A stretch of 40,715 nucleotides of DNA, taken from assembly GCF_009696175.1 (NCBI RefSeq), contig NZ_VUMM01000016.1, positions 1 through 40,715 on the forward strand. The letters are read 5' to 3'. Positions 40,604 through 40,715 of this stretch are shown piece after piece (position 1 is the stretch's first letter; each line of letters begins with the position of its first letter). The position numbers were made by a program, and so were the translations under genes. The notes below the pieces were generated by a model. It was not told where the DNA came from and searched no databases. It saw nothing but the letters and a program-made list of their open reading frames with translations. Origin of the DNA: Floccifex porci (GTDB lineage: Bacteria; Bacillota_I; Bacilli_A; Erysipelotrichales; Erysipelotrichaceae).

Positions 40604-40715
40604 TTATCCACGAGGTCGTTTTGGTGGACGACATCCATTATGTGGAATTGGTGTCACATCATTGATCATTGTGATATCCAATCCTGCTACCTGTAAGGCT
40701 CTTACAGCTGCTTCT
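40604..40715 (-). CDS. rpsK: 30S ribosomal protein S11 (3' end, cut by the window edge)
   Basis: The last 36 codons are visible: [20 protein letters not shown] then [16 protein letters not shown], the invariant end of S11. The start lies beyond the window. rpoA follows 21 nt after the stop. Confidence 0.97.
   Translation of the reverse strand, partial: EAAVRALQVAGLDITMINDVTPIPHNGCRPPKRPRG

Overview
The window is AT-rich, with strong AGGAGG-type ribosome binding sites, a mannose-family PTS, BlaI/BlaR1 regulators and an rpsK-rpoA-rplQ cluster. This fits a gut-type Bacillota chromosome, most likely Erysipelotrichia; the class is my inference, not demonstrated. Most genes lie on the minus strand.

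Region 1 (1-4.5 kb): a saccharopine-dehydrogenase-like gene behind a tandem glycine riboswitch with a terminator, then a beta-carbonic anhydrase, a GNAT-like acetyltransferase whose promoter implies a leaderless mRNA, a small membrane protein and a MATE exporter.

Region 2 (4.5-12.6 kb): a sugar-amine catabolic locus. Four minus-strand units (GntR2-GntR1; SIS2-kinase; SIS1; EIIA-EIIB-EIIC-EIID-HAD) carry a FrlB-like deglycase, a FrlD-like kinase and a mannose-family PTS, which points to Amadori compounds such as fructoselysine or glucoselysine. A similar two-part operator precedes each unit, with identical 21-nt spacing between its TGG/CCA landmarks.

Region 3 (12.6-23.4 kb): accessory and decaying DNA. 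It begins with a GNAT pseudogene and an Abi/HEPN gene followed by a predicted pseudoknot RNA. Between tRNA-His and the tmRNA gene ssrA lie tandem cassettes of phage-head-derived (MuF/VG15-like) polymorphic toxins. The two main copies share an N-terminal part and a downstream YjcQ gene but have different toxin tails and immunity candidates. A third, JAMM-like toxin tail is a remnant. Copies of the ssrA 3' end, each beside a terminator, mark the cassette borders, and an 82-bp piece holding the 5' part of tRNA-His is duplicated. A truncated BlaI-BlaR1 pair and paralogous small genes, some broken, fill the rest.

Region 4 (23.4-29.9 kb): ssrA, smpB and a CapA-like gene; a DUF349-type protein; and a serine operon serC-serA-PHP in which the PHP phosphatase may supply the missing phosphoserine phosphatase step.

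Region 5 (29.9-36.5 kb): small membrane or secreted proteins, an IS21-family element inserted in an IS256-family element, and an intact BlaI-BlaR1 sensor pair without a beta-lactamase. Similar TTGT...ACAA inverted repeats at several promoters suggest a BlaI regulon of secreted proteins. Region 6 (36.6-40.7 kb): an EamA exporter, an Uup-like ABC-F ATPase, rplQ, rpoA and the 3' end of rpsK.
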